Of a stretch of DNA of 64,000 nucleotides, positions 36,398 through 43,257 are shown piece by piece. The stretch is from the NCBI RefSeq assembly GCF_048001765.1, contig NZ_CP181447.1:682001-746000 (forward strand). Reading direction: 5' to 3'. Numbering within the stretch: the stretch's first letter is position 1; every line of letters starts with the position of its first letter. Source of the stretch: Bombiscardovia asteroides_K. Its GTDB lineage: Bacteria; Actinomycetota; Actinomycetes; Actinomycetales; Bifidobacteriaceae. The notes under the pieces are model-generated. The model saw only the letters and a list, made by a program, of their open reading frames with translations, had not been told where the DNA came from and made no database searches. A program made the translations under genes and the position numbers.

Positions 36398-36854
36398 GAT
36401 GAATTACCTACTTCCTCCGTTGACAGGCGGATTCTGGCCGGTCATGCTTTCCGTCGGGTCGTCTCCGATCCGTCGGCGCCGCTCTGCCCCGACGCCTTGG
36501 TGCGCCTTACCTCATCAGTCTATGGACGAAAGCCCGATTGTGAAGGTGGGGGAAATCGTCGAATGGGTGGACAATCTTGTGTCTTTGGCCTGGAGTGGTT
36601 CAGGCTGGCTTCTATTCTCTTGCAATCCGTGCAATGGCGCGCTTTCTGAGCAAGGAACGTCCTGCCAGGGGAACTTTGCCGAGCAGCTGCCGGATGGTAT
36701 TACCGAGAAATATCCACCTTTTTCCATTCTCTTTGCACCTAAGGCCGAGGGACAGAAGATTTACCGTTCACAGTGGAACAGCCTGTGGTTCCACGCAGAG
36801 CAAAAGGGTGCCGAACAACGAGGGTCGGTGCCATTGAGAAGCGAGGAGAAGCGT
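36398..36854. other. Divergent control region between arabinofuranosidase and POT transporter
   Basis: This 457-base stretch has no convincing gene. It contains an inverted repeat TTGCA-N5-TGCAA at 36620-36634, a plausible regulator site, and a TTGACA at 36420-36425 without a good -10. A plus-strand frame is open through the second half into the transporter gene, but it lacks a ribosome binding site and family similarity. Confidence 0.6.
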
Positions 36855-38441
36855 ATGGCAACATCATTGGAACATGTCGACGAGCAGTCGGACAAGGACC
36901 AGCAGGATTCAAACCTGGTGGTCGATGAATCCGGTCTCAAGGTCGATCATCGTCAAGAGGAGGAATTGGAACATCTAAGATCAGATCGTTCCTTCTTCGG
37001 TTATCCCAAGGGCATTGGCATACTGGCAACGGGCAACCTTTTCAACTCCATCTGCTGGGCCTCTTACGGGGCTGTGATGATTTACTATCTCTACAAGCCC
37101 TGGACCAAAGGATTGGGATTCACCCAGGGTGAGGCGGCCCAGCTTATCGCCATCGTGGCGGCCATCAATTCCATGTTCGAAATACTGGGTAGCTGGTTGG
37201 CTGATCGAGTTTTTGGCGCTCGCAAGGCGCTGGTCATTGGCAATATCACCAAGGGGCTGTCCTGCGGCCTTCTTGCTATCCCTGCATTCTCAATCGGTCA
37301 GGGTCGCGCTTTTGCCATAGTGGGCATGGTTCTCATGAACATTCCTATCGTCGGTGCCTCCAACGCCTCGTTGACCGGTATGCTCTTCCACCGCGATGAC
37401 AGTCGCCGTGACGGGGCCTTCGCCATTCACGCCATCGCGAACAACATAGCGGGCTTTATCACTCCTGTGATTTCTGCTCAATTGGGGCTGGTCAACTATC
37501 ACTACGGCTTTGCTATCGGGGCGGTCGCGGCCCTGCTCTATGCCGCTATTATCGGCTTGCCCGGTAATCGTTTCTTCGGATCCTTGGGTTCAAAGCCGTC
37601 CAGGCCCTTGAGCGCCCAAGAGAAGAAGCGCTACAGTCTAATCGCACTGGTGGCCCTAGTTGTCATTGGTGCTTTCATAGCCGTGTTGCTCTTGTCCAAG
37701 AAGGTCAGTGTGAACAGCCTGGCCAATACCGTCAGTTCATGCACATTTGTGGTGGCGATTCTCTTCTTTGCCATTATCTGGCGTTCCAAGCGCATTAGCA
37801 GCACTGAACGGCATCGGTTGCGTGCAGTGACTCCACTGTTTATCATGCAAATCGTGATTGGTGTGGATTACGCCATCCAAGGAACCACCTTGCTGATGTT
37901 CTTGGATCAGCGGATCAACCGCAAGTTCTGGGGCATCGAAATCGCGCCAGGATCTTTCACAACTATCGTGGGTATTATTTCTTTGCTTTCGGGGCTCTTC
38001 TTCAGCTGGTTCTGGGTCACTGATCTTGGCAAGCGTTGGAAGTCGACCAGTCGTCTCTGCTTCGGTTTCTTTTTCTCTGGCATTGCTAATTTCGTCCTGA
38101 TTGTGCCGACTGTCGTGCTCAATCCTCACGCCGGAAAATACTCGGTGGTATGGCTGTTGGTTTATTACTTGGTCAGCAATTTCGGTGGATTCCCTTACGG
38201 TGTTGCAGCTAACTCAACTGTTGCTGCCATTGCTCCGAAATCTTACGAGACGCAGATGCAGACCTCACTAACCTTGTCTGCAGCCATCGGTACCGCCATC
38301 ATGCTGGTCGTCTACGGAAGGTTGAAGTCGCTGGATCAGCAACTTCCTCTATTCCTCATCATCGGCACTTTGGAAATTGTTGTTGCTGTTGTGGTAATGA
38401 TGTTCAGCAAGCGTTTTGAATCCATGATTCTCGATGATTGA
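36855..38441 (+). CDS. POT/PTR-family (MFS) transporter lacking the ExxER motif
   Basis: A 528-residue inner membrane protein with a polar N-terminus of about 50 residues and 12-14 membrane segments. It has the POT entry FFGYPKGIGILATGNLFN and the loop LGSWLADRVFGARKALVIG, which matches the family pattern GxWLADRxxGxR. The first helix has GNLFNSICWASYG where POT peptide transporters have TEMWERFSYYG, so the acidic and basic residues used for proton coupling are absent. Classical members import di- and tripeptides with protons. Divergent pairing with an arabinofuranosidase suggests a glycosylated substrate; this is inference. ATG 36855 follows GAGGAG at 36843-36848. Confidence 0.82.
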   Translation: MATSLEHVDEQSDKDQQDSNLVVDESGLKVDHRQEEELEHLRSDRSFFGYPKGIGILATGNLFNSICWASYGAVMIYYLYKPWTKGLGFTQGEAAQLIAIVAAINSMFEILGSWLADRVFGARKALVIGNITKGLSCGLLAIPAFSIGQGRAFAIVGMVLMNIPIVGASNASLTGMLFHRDDSRRDGAFAIHAIANNIAGFITPVISAQLGLVNYHYGFAIGAVAALLYAAIIGLPGNRFFGSLGSKPSRPLSAQEKKRYSLIALVALVVIGAFIAVLLLSKKVSVNSLANTVSSCTFVVAILFFAIIWRSKRISSTERHRLRAVTPLFIMQIVIGVDYAIQGTTLLMFLDQRINRKFWGIEIAPGSFTTIVGIISLLSGLFFSWFWVTDLGKRWKSTSRLCFGFFFSGIANFVLIVPTVVLNPHAGKYSVVWLLVYYLVSNFGGFPYGVAANSTVAAIAPKSYETQMQTSLTLSAAIGTAIMLVVYGRLKSLDQQLPLFLIIGTLEIVVAVVVMMFSKRFESMILDD

Positions 38442-38451
38442 TGAGTGGACT

Positions 38452-38484
38452 GGTCTTTGTCGAGCGATGATCTCGACAAAGACC
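38452..38484 (+). terminator. Hairpin after the POT transporter
   Basis: GGTCTTTGTCGAG (38452-38464) pairs perfectly with CTCGACAAAGACC (38472-38484) around a 7-base loop, 10 bases after the transporter stop. No T-run follows. Confidence 0.65.
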
Positions 38485-38538
38485 GCGTGATAGTAAAGAG
38501 GCGAGCATTTTCGCAACAGCCCTGTGCTAGTTGTTGAT

Positions 38539-38584
38539 AGCGGCACCGGAGGTCATCAGCAATTTTGCGGCTTCCGGTGCCGCT
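38539..38584. terminator. Second hairpin, 12-bp perfect stem
   Basis: AGCGGCACCGGA (38539-38550) pairs with TCCGGTGCCGCT (38573-38584) around a 22-base loop; a short T-rich stretch (CATTTG) follows on the plus strand. It could end plus-strand transcripts or be a remnant boundary. Confidence 0.5.
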
Positions 38585-39022
38585 CATTTGTACGGATGCA
38601 GCCATTAATTGATTGCTGCGGTCATCATCCGGTCGGTATTAATGTCCTCGCCCAAGGTGAAGGTGTGCTCGCCGGTCCGCATGGAGCCCATGACTTGGTA
38701 GAAATATTGGGCGGGCTCATTATGCTCCCATATGCATACGTCCGGCCACATTGTGCTCAGGATTCTGAGACTGCCCAGGGTGGTGGTCAGTACGGTCCAC
38801 GAGGATATGGTTCCCTTTTCGGCCCGTTTTGTGGCTGTTCGGGAACCTGAATCAGATTCTGAGCAGGGGAGTGGTCGACGGTCCATTGCAAGAAGGAATC
38901 GGGGTTGATTCAGGGGCAAATCAGGGGTTTGCCGGATGTTATCTTCCGCGCAGATCGGCTATTCATATACATAGAGGTGGATAGCAGAATGTACGCACGA
39001 GGACGTGGCAGGTGAATGAAAC

Positions 39023-40462
39023 ATGACTTGGGCCTTACGTGATTTGAAAGCCAATAGTGGCATCTGGGCTGGCGTCTTTATCGTTCTTGTGGTTACCCAA
39101 ACCCTGCTCTGCGCCATGAGTGTGAGTATGGGAGTCAACAGCTATTACCAGGGTCTGTCGGTCAAGACCAGAGATCCCGCCAAGAGTCTGGCTTCGGCCC
39201 TGAGTCTGGTCTTCCTCACGGTCATTGTGCTCGGCTGCTTGGTGATCAAGCAGACACTGCAGGCATCAATTCGCCAACGTCGGCGAGGCCTGGCCCTTAT
39301 CTCGCTGTTGGGAGCCACGCCTAAGCAGATCCTGCTACTTACACTTTTGCAGGTGATCATTCTGGTTCTGCCGGCCTCCCTTGTTGCCGTGGCTCTTTCA
39401 CCTGCGCTGGCTGGAAGGATCCTCGATTGGTATTCCACCGGGATGCGAATACCGGTGCATTTCGCTTTTACCTGGCGCGGTTTTCCGAGGTCTGCCCTGA
39501 CTGGTCTCGCAGTGGGGTTGGCCACGGCCGTCTTGGCGACCAGCCGAACATTGCAGGATTTGGGAAAGATGACACCAGTCCGGGTGGTGCGCCGTGCTGA
39601 GGAGAGCGAATCGATTGACCGCCCCCGACATGGACGTGGTCTTGTATCCCTTTTTCTTGGGCTGGCCTTGCTGCTGTTGCCGTTGCCTGTCTTTGCCTAT
39701 CTTTCGCACAGCGGCTCTGGGCCCTTGGATCCTAAGCAAGTCCAGGCGGTCATAAGTGCCGTTGGAAGTGGACCGCTTTTCGCCATTCTCTTGCTTCTGA
39801 TTGCCTTGGCACGTTCTGGGGGACCAGTTATAAGCTGGGTCACTCAACTTTGGACTGCTCTGGTGCCGTCATCGTCTGCCGTCTGGCGGATAGCGCGTTC
39901 ACAGGCTGTGGTCAGGAGTCGAGACACTACATTCGGCTCAACAGTTATAGCTCTGACTGCCTGTATGTTTCTGGTCGGCGGTCTGTTGGCTGCCGGAGGC
40001 ACCAGTACCGTCGCCATGAACAAGGTACCGGGAATAGCGAATGCCACATCAGGTGGAACCTTGGAGTTGCTCTATGGTTTCTGGGCAGCGTTGCTTGTCG
40101 CCCTGGTCGGCGTGATCGCGGGATTCGCTATCGCCGCTCGGGATCGTGACCTCGATCTGGCGCTCCTGTCAATCGCTGGGGCAAAACCGCAGCAGCTTAC
40201 TGCTATATCCACATTGGACGGCACCATCGTGATGACTACAGGCATTATCATCGCAGCAGGCGGCACCGGACTGGTCGGACTGAGCACAGCTATGGTCTAC
40301 TGGCCCCTTATACACAGTCTGTGCGTAGTTTTTCCTTGGCAGTTTTTCCTTTTCTGCGGGTTGCCAATCATCGTCGTCGGGTCGCTGGCAACCATGCTGA
40401 CGGCGCGGCCTGCATTGAGACGCTCGCCCATAGCTATTCTGCAAGGTGCCATAGGCGAATGA
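39023..40462 (+). CDS. FtsX-like ABC transporter permease without adjacent ATPase
   Basis: A 479-residue membrane protein with about eight to ten helices in two halves. Each half carries FtsX-type features: a basic loop after the second helix (IRQRRRGLALISLLGATPKQ; later ARDRDLDLALLSIAGAKPQQ) and a closing helix followed by PVRVVRR and SPIAILQGA. This is the fold of permeases that export or resist antimicrobial peptides or move lipoproteins. No ATPase gene lies within several kilobases, so its partner must be encoded elsewhere or be lost. ATG 39023 follows GGCAGGTG. Base composition is lower in GC than the dcw cluster. Confidence 0.82.
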   Translation: MTWALRDLKANSGIWAGVFIVLVVTQTLLCAMSVSMGVNSYYQGLSVKTRDPAKSLASALSLVFLTVIVLGCLVIKQTLQASIRQRRRGLALISLLGATPKQILLLTLLQVIILVLPASLVAVALSPALAGRILDWYSTGMRIPVHFAFTWRGFPRSALTGLAVGLATAVLATSRTLQDLGKMTPVRVVRRAEESESIDRPRHGRGLVSLFLGLALLLLPLPVFAYLSHSGSGPLDPKQVQAVISAVGSGPLFAILLLLIALARSGGPVISWVTQLWTALVPSSSAVWRIARSQAVVRSRDTTFGSTVIALTACMFLVGGLLAAGGTSTVAMNKVPGIANATSGGTLELLYGFWAALLVALVGVIAGFAIAARDRDLDLALLSIAGAKPQQLTAISTLDGTIVMTTGIIIAAGGTGLVGLSTAMVYWPLIHSLCVVFPWQFFLFCGLPIIVVGSLATMLTARPALRRSPIAILQGAIGE

Positions 40463-40784
40463 TTGACAATGAACTTTTACTCCTGGGCTCGCGATGCGTA
40501 ATTGAGCGGTCTTGCCAAGCACTGATCTCGGCCATGGCTGTGTGACATATTCATCAACCTGCAGTTCCTTGCTGTATTGACCAGTGCTGGTCAATACAGC
40601 AAATACATGTTGGCTGCTCGAAGATGGGTATCGCCATTATGGCACGTTAATCTTGAGGAGATCCTACTGACGATTAACTCTTTAACTGAGAAGTGGATAA
40701 ACAATTGGCGGTCAAATTTGTGTATTGAGTACAGTGATTCGTGTCAGTCGGAACAAGGCTCGATCACCCAGACTTCCACATATG
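40463..40784. other. Intergenic stretch of 322 bases
   Basis: Between the permease and the toxin gene I see only the long palindrome at 40569-40602. A plus-strand frame of 82 codons (40577-40825) overlaps the end of the toxin gene and has no recognisable similarity. The region is comparatively AT-rich. Confidence 0.4.
40569..40602. repeat. 34-base palindrome, 16-bp perfect arms
   Basis: TTGCTGTATTGACCAG (40569-40584), then TG, then CTGGTCAATACAGCAA (40587-40602). As RNA it would fold into a long hairpin; it may end permease transcription, though no T-run follows, or mark an element boundary or binding site. Confidence 0.7.
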
Positions 40785-41063
40785 TCACAGTGTTTGATCG
40801 TGGTTGCCGGTGGTCATCAAGGTAAGAATCATTCGATTCTTATCGCGCTTGTACACCAGGAGCCAGTCTGCGTCGACATGTAGCTCCTCATATTTGGACC
40901 AGCGTCCTTTCAACTGGTGATTTCGGTATCTACGTTTAAGCAGTGCTGAATTGTAGTCGGCCAAATCGTCGAGCACTTGATCGAGCCTGCTTAAGTCGAA
41001 ATGCTTCTTCTTGATTTTCTTGACATCACGCAGAAACTTCTGTGTATATGCAAACTCATACAT
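40785..41063 (-). CDS. yafQ: YafQ-type mRNA interferase toxin (RelE superfamily)
   Basis: The 92-residue protein has the YafQ fold pattern: FRDVKKIKKK-like N-terminal helix (KFLRDVKKIKKKHFDL), RNHQLKGRWSKYEELHV, DADWLLVYKRDKN and the C-terminal LTLMTTGNHDQTL. The histidines in NHQL, ELHVDADW and TGNH and the Asp in DADW correspond to the catalytic set of E. coli YafQ (His50, His63, Asp67, His87). YafQ cleaves mRNA on the ribosome at in-frame AAA codons. It overlaps the antitoxin by 8 bases and is translated after it, the usual order. Confidence 0.9.
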   Translation of the reverse strand: MYEFAYTQKFLRDVKKIKKKHFDLSRLDQVLDDLADYNSALLKRRYRNHQLKGRWSKYEELHVDADWLLVYKRDKNRMILTLMTTGNHDQTL

Positions 41064-41310
41064 GATGGATGATGTCTTTCATATTCTCTACATGACCCGC
41101 ACGAGTGACCGGCGAAGCCTCAGCGTCCTCCATTTCCATGTCAAATTTGGAAAGTTGGGAGCGAAATGGAAGTCCTCCTTCGCGCAGGGACTGAGAGAGA
41201 AACATGTTAATCGCCGTGCCGAGATCAAGACCTAGATCTTCGAAAAGCTGTGAGGCTCGACGCTTCATATCTTCGCTGGTGCGAATTTGAATTCGCGCTG
41301 TCTCTTTCAT
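41056..41310 (-). CDS. dinJ: DinJ/RelB-type antitoxin
   Basis: 84 residues starting KETARIQIRTSEDMKRRASQ, a ribbon-helix-helix DNA-binding motif, followed by LFEDLGLDLGTAINMFLSQS and a tail that should wrap the toxin. It neutralises YafQ and represses the operon. The ATG at 41310 has GGAAGGTG 6 bases upstream; a TTG at 41334 is less likely. A TATAAT at 41356-41361 and three 11-base repeats upstream make the control region. Confidence 0.9.
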   Translation of the reverse strand: MKETARIQIRTSEDMKRRASQLFEDLGLDLGTAINMFLSQSLREGGLPFRSQLSKFDMEMEDAEASPVTRAGHVENMKDIIHHV

Positions 41311-41355
41311 TACTTTCACCTTCCGATTGCTCAATTAGTCCTCGTTATCTCCAGA

Positions 41356-41411
41356 ATTATATCATTCTTGCTCCGATTGGAGTTGTCTTGGAGTTGTCTT
41401 GGAGTTATTTT
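41356..41411 (-). promoter_or_regulatory. Toxin-antitoxin promoter with 11-bp tandem repeats
   Basis: On the minus strand a TATAAT (41356-41361) lies 45 bases before the antitoxin start. Upstream of it, over the -35 zone, plus-strand GGAGTTGTCTT occurs at 41379 and 41390 and as GGAGTTATTTT at 41401. The 11-base period places repeats on one helix face, as expected for cooperative binding of the antitoxin complex. Confidence 0.6.
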
Positions 41412-41525
41412 AACTCTGAAAATAAAGCAAAGAGATGACCAAGAATTCATGAATAAGATTGTATGGACAATATGATGCACTAGAAATGCAAAGATATGGA
41501 TTCTTGAACCGTAAAGCGGTATGAA

Positions 41526-41557
41526 AAGGGCCAGCCAAGTTGCCTCGGCTGGCCCTT
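41526..41557 (-). terminator. Intrinsic terminator of ssrA
   Basis: On the minus strand AAGGGCCAGCC pairs perfectly with GGCTGGCCCTT around a 10-base loop and is followed by further T residues (the run is TTTT), 6 bases after the tmRNA 3' end. Confidence 0.88.
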
Positions 41558-41563
41558 GTCTTG

Positions 41564-41959
41564 TGGAGCTGCGGGGAATTGAACCCCGGTCCGGTGACCG
41601 CACCCTCAGTCTTCTACGTGCGTAGTCTGCTGGCCTTTGTGGCTATCTGTCTGCCCCCACCTGTGTCGCAGACAACCGGTGGCGGGCATAGCCGCAGTAA
41701 AAGTCCCCGAACCGCCCTGTGGCGCGGCAGTTCAGGCAAGTCTTCTTAATGACGCTCAGCATCCCCCCGAAGGCGAAGGGGAGTGAACGGAGCAGCTGCT
41801 CACTGGTTAATCCTGGCGCGAAGCTCAGGCAGCGAGAGCGAACTCAGTGCGGTTAGATTTAGCACTTGTTGTTTGCGGGAGGACATTAACGAGCGGACCC
41901 CCGCGTTCTCGGCACGCTTCCCTGCGACGAACAGGTCACCGTCGAAACCGATCAGCCCC
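41564..41959 (-). ncRNA. ssrA: Transfer-messenger RNA (tmRNA)
   Basis: tmRNA rescues stalled ribosomes and tags the unfinished protein for degradation. The 5' end GGGGCTGATCGGTTTCGACG begins at 41959 and its first seven bases pair with CAGCTCC near the 3' end. The T arm CGGGG-TTCAATT-CCCCG lies at about 41572-41588. The tag frame is at 41863-41825 on the minus strand: GCT AAA TCT AAC CGC ACT, then GAG TTC GCT CTC GCT GCC TGA, giving AKSNRTEFALAA. The discriminator A (41564) is followed by CAA, so the terminal CCA appears not to be encoded. Confidence 0.97.
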
Positions 41960-42070
41960 AATCTTGAATTATCAAGCTCCGCTGGCGCCAATTTGGGCCA
42001 GCCTCGTCAGTATACAACAGATGGACGCTGCGGATATTCCCGTTCTCCCTCGGCATTGACTCCAATTCGG

Positions 42071-43015
42071 TCAAGCCACAGAGCCCAGTCGGCTGGTGGC
42101 ATAGTCGCTGAAGGCATGCACCTCCTCCACGTCCTCGTGGAAGGCCTCGCGCTTGGTGTCGTTGAAGAGGAAGACGTTGAAGCGAGGCATGTCATCACCG
42201 GCAAAGGGGATGAAGCGCAGGCCGTCGCCGGGATGCACGCCGGCCGAGGTGATCAGGCTGCAGACCAGGCCGGATGTGGTCACCATTTTCAGTGTTTCCA
42301 CGTCGGAGACCTCAATCAGATGACTGACCGGTTCAGACAGGTGAATCAGCCGTTGGGCGGCCTGGGCATGGACGAAATCGCGGTTGAGGGTGGCGAAGGG
42401 GACATCCCCGGGAAGCATGGACAAATCCTCGGGGTGCAGGCTGGTCATTCCCGCCGTGCCCAGCCGTTCGACCATGGACTGGGTGCAGACCATGCCGAAG
42501 GGGAAGGAGGCCAGCTTGGTCGTCTCCACACCATCCACGCTCAGCGACTCGTTGACGCTGGCAACCGCCCCGTAGTCCACACGGTGGGCCTCTATCTGGC
42601 TCAGCAGCTTTTGGGACCCTATGGTTTCTACGGTCGTGTTCTTGTCTGGTTCGCACTGCCCTTGCCGCCCCTGCCCGGAGCTCAGCAGTGAAGAGATGAT
42701 GGGTGGCAGGCCGATTGTGCGCCGTCGAATCCCGGTCCTCGCAGCCAAGGCCTCAGGCAGGGAGTTAATAAGGTCCAATGCCTGGCCGACGTGGTCCACC
42801 ACTGTTCTTCCGGATTGGGTGAGCTGTGTGCCGTCACCTGCGCCGAAGCGCTGCCTTTGGACCAGCCTGGTTCCCAGACGTTTTTCCAGTCTTCTGATGG
42901 CCTGTGAGACGGCAGGCTGGGAGATGCCCGCCTCCAACGCGACGTCGGTGAAACTGCCGTACCGGGCCAGCATGGTAAGCAGCTCGAGGTCGCGGACATT
43001 GTCCATATAGGTCAT
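42071..43015 (-). CDS. LysR-family regulator, MleR-like
   Basis: The 314-residue protein has the LysR N-terminal winged helix-turn-helix (LELLTMLARYGSFTDVALEA, ISQPAVSQAIRRLEKRLGTR) and a C-terminal effector domain of periplasmic-binding-protein type. It lies downstream of the malic enzyme on the same strand, separated by a strong hairpin, with the anion transporter beyond, so a role as malate-responsive activator like MleR is inferred. ATG 43015 follows AAGGGAAG; 43006 is an alternative. Direct repeats TTATTGCTT at 43044 and 43057 lie in its upstream region. Confidence 0.88.
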   Translation of the reverse strand: MTYMDNVRDLELLTMLARYGSFTDVALEAGISQPAVSQAIRRLEKRLGTRLVQRQRFGAGDGTQLTQSGRTVVDHVGQALDLINSLPEALAARTGIRRRTIGLPPIISSLLSSGQGRQGQCEPDKNTTVETIGSQKLLSQIEAHRVDYGAVASVNESLSVDGVETTKLASFPFGMVCTQSMVERLGTAGMTSLHPEDLSMLPGDVPFATLNRDFVHAQAAQRLIHLSEPVSHLIEVSDVETLKMVTTSGLVCSLITSAGVHPGDGLRFIPFAGDDMPRFNVFLFNDTKREAFHEDVEEVHAFSDYATSRLGSVA

Positions 43016-43169
43016 GAGCCGCTTCCCTTGATTGGTGCTCAGATTATTGCTTGTCTTTATTGCTTATCCGTCAACTTTGGCGAAAGACTACTTATAAGAA
43101 CCATATCATTATCATCTGGACTTGAGAAGATTGACCCTTGAAAATATTGACAGATCATGACTCATGACT

Positions 43170-43219
43170 GGGGTCCGGCCGCCACGATTATTGATTATCA
43201 ATCGTGCCGGCCGGACCCC
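43170..43219 (-). terminator. Strong hairpin after the malic enzyme gene
   Basis: Two 20-base arms (43170-43189 and 43200-43219) pair with one mismatch around a 10-base loop; the outer part is GGGGTCCGGCCG. It lies 38 bases beyond the malic enzyme stop and should separate it from the LysR gene. No long T-run follows on the minus strand. Confidence 0.75.
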
Positions 43220-43257
43220 AATTTCAATGTCGCAAGAAGCGAAGATGCAGATTTCGC

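Larger units (their letters stand above)
38442..39022. other. Intergenic stretch of 581 bases
   Basis: It holds the terminator-like hairpin at 38452 and a second hairpin at 38539. The rest is of unclear nature. Minus-strand codons 38605-38919 encode 104 residues ending in a plausible folded segment (ILSTMWPDVCIWEHNEPAQY), without a ribosome binding site or a recognisable family; this may be a gene remnant. A weak AT-rich -10 candidate for the permease lies near 38965. Confidence 0.4.

Noticed and set aside
38605..38919. Minus-strand frame of 104 codons in the gap before the permease
   Set aside because: No ribosome binding site or recognisable family; at most a gene remnant, so it is only mentioned in the intergenic entry.
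40577..40825. Plus-strand frame of 82 codons
   Set aside because: Starts within the 34-base palindrome, overlaps the toxin gene end and has no similarity that I recognise.
41800..41991. Minus-strand open frame of 63 codons over the 5' half of ssrA
   Set aside because: It coincides with the tmRNA; the translated part is the 12-residue tag in another frame.
41783..42691. Plus-strand open frame of 302 codons running through ssrA into the LysR gene
   Set aside because: It crosses the tmRNA gene and lies antisense to a clear regulator gene.
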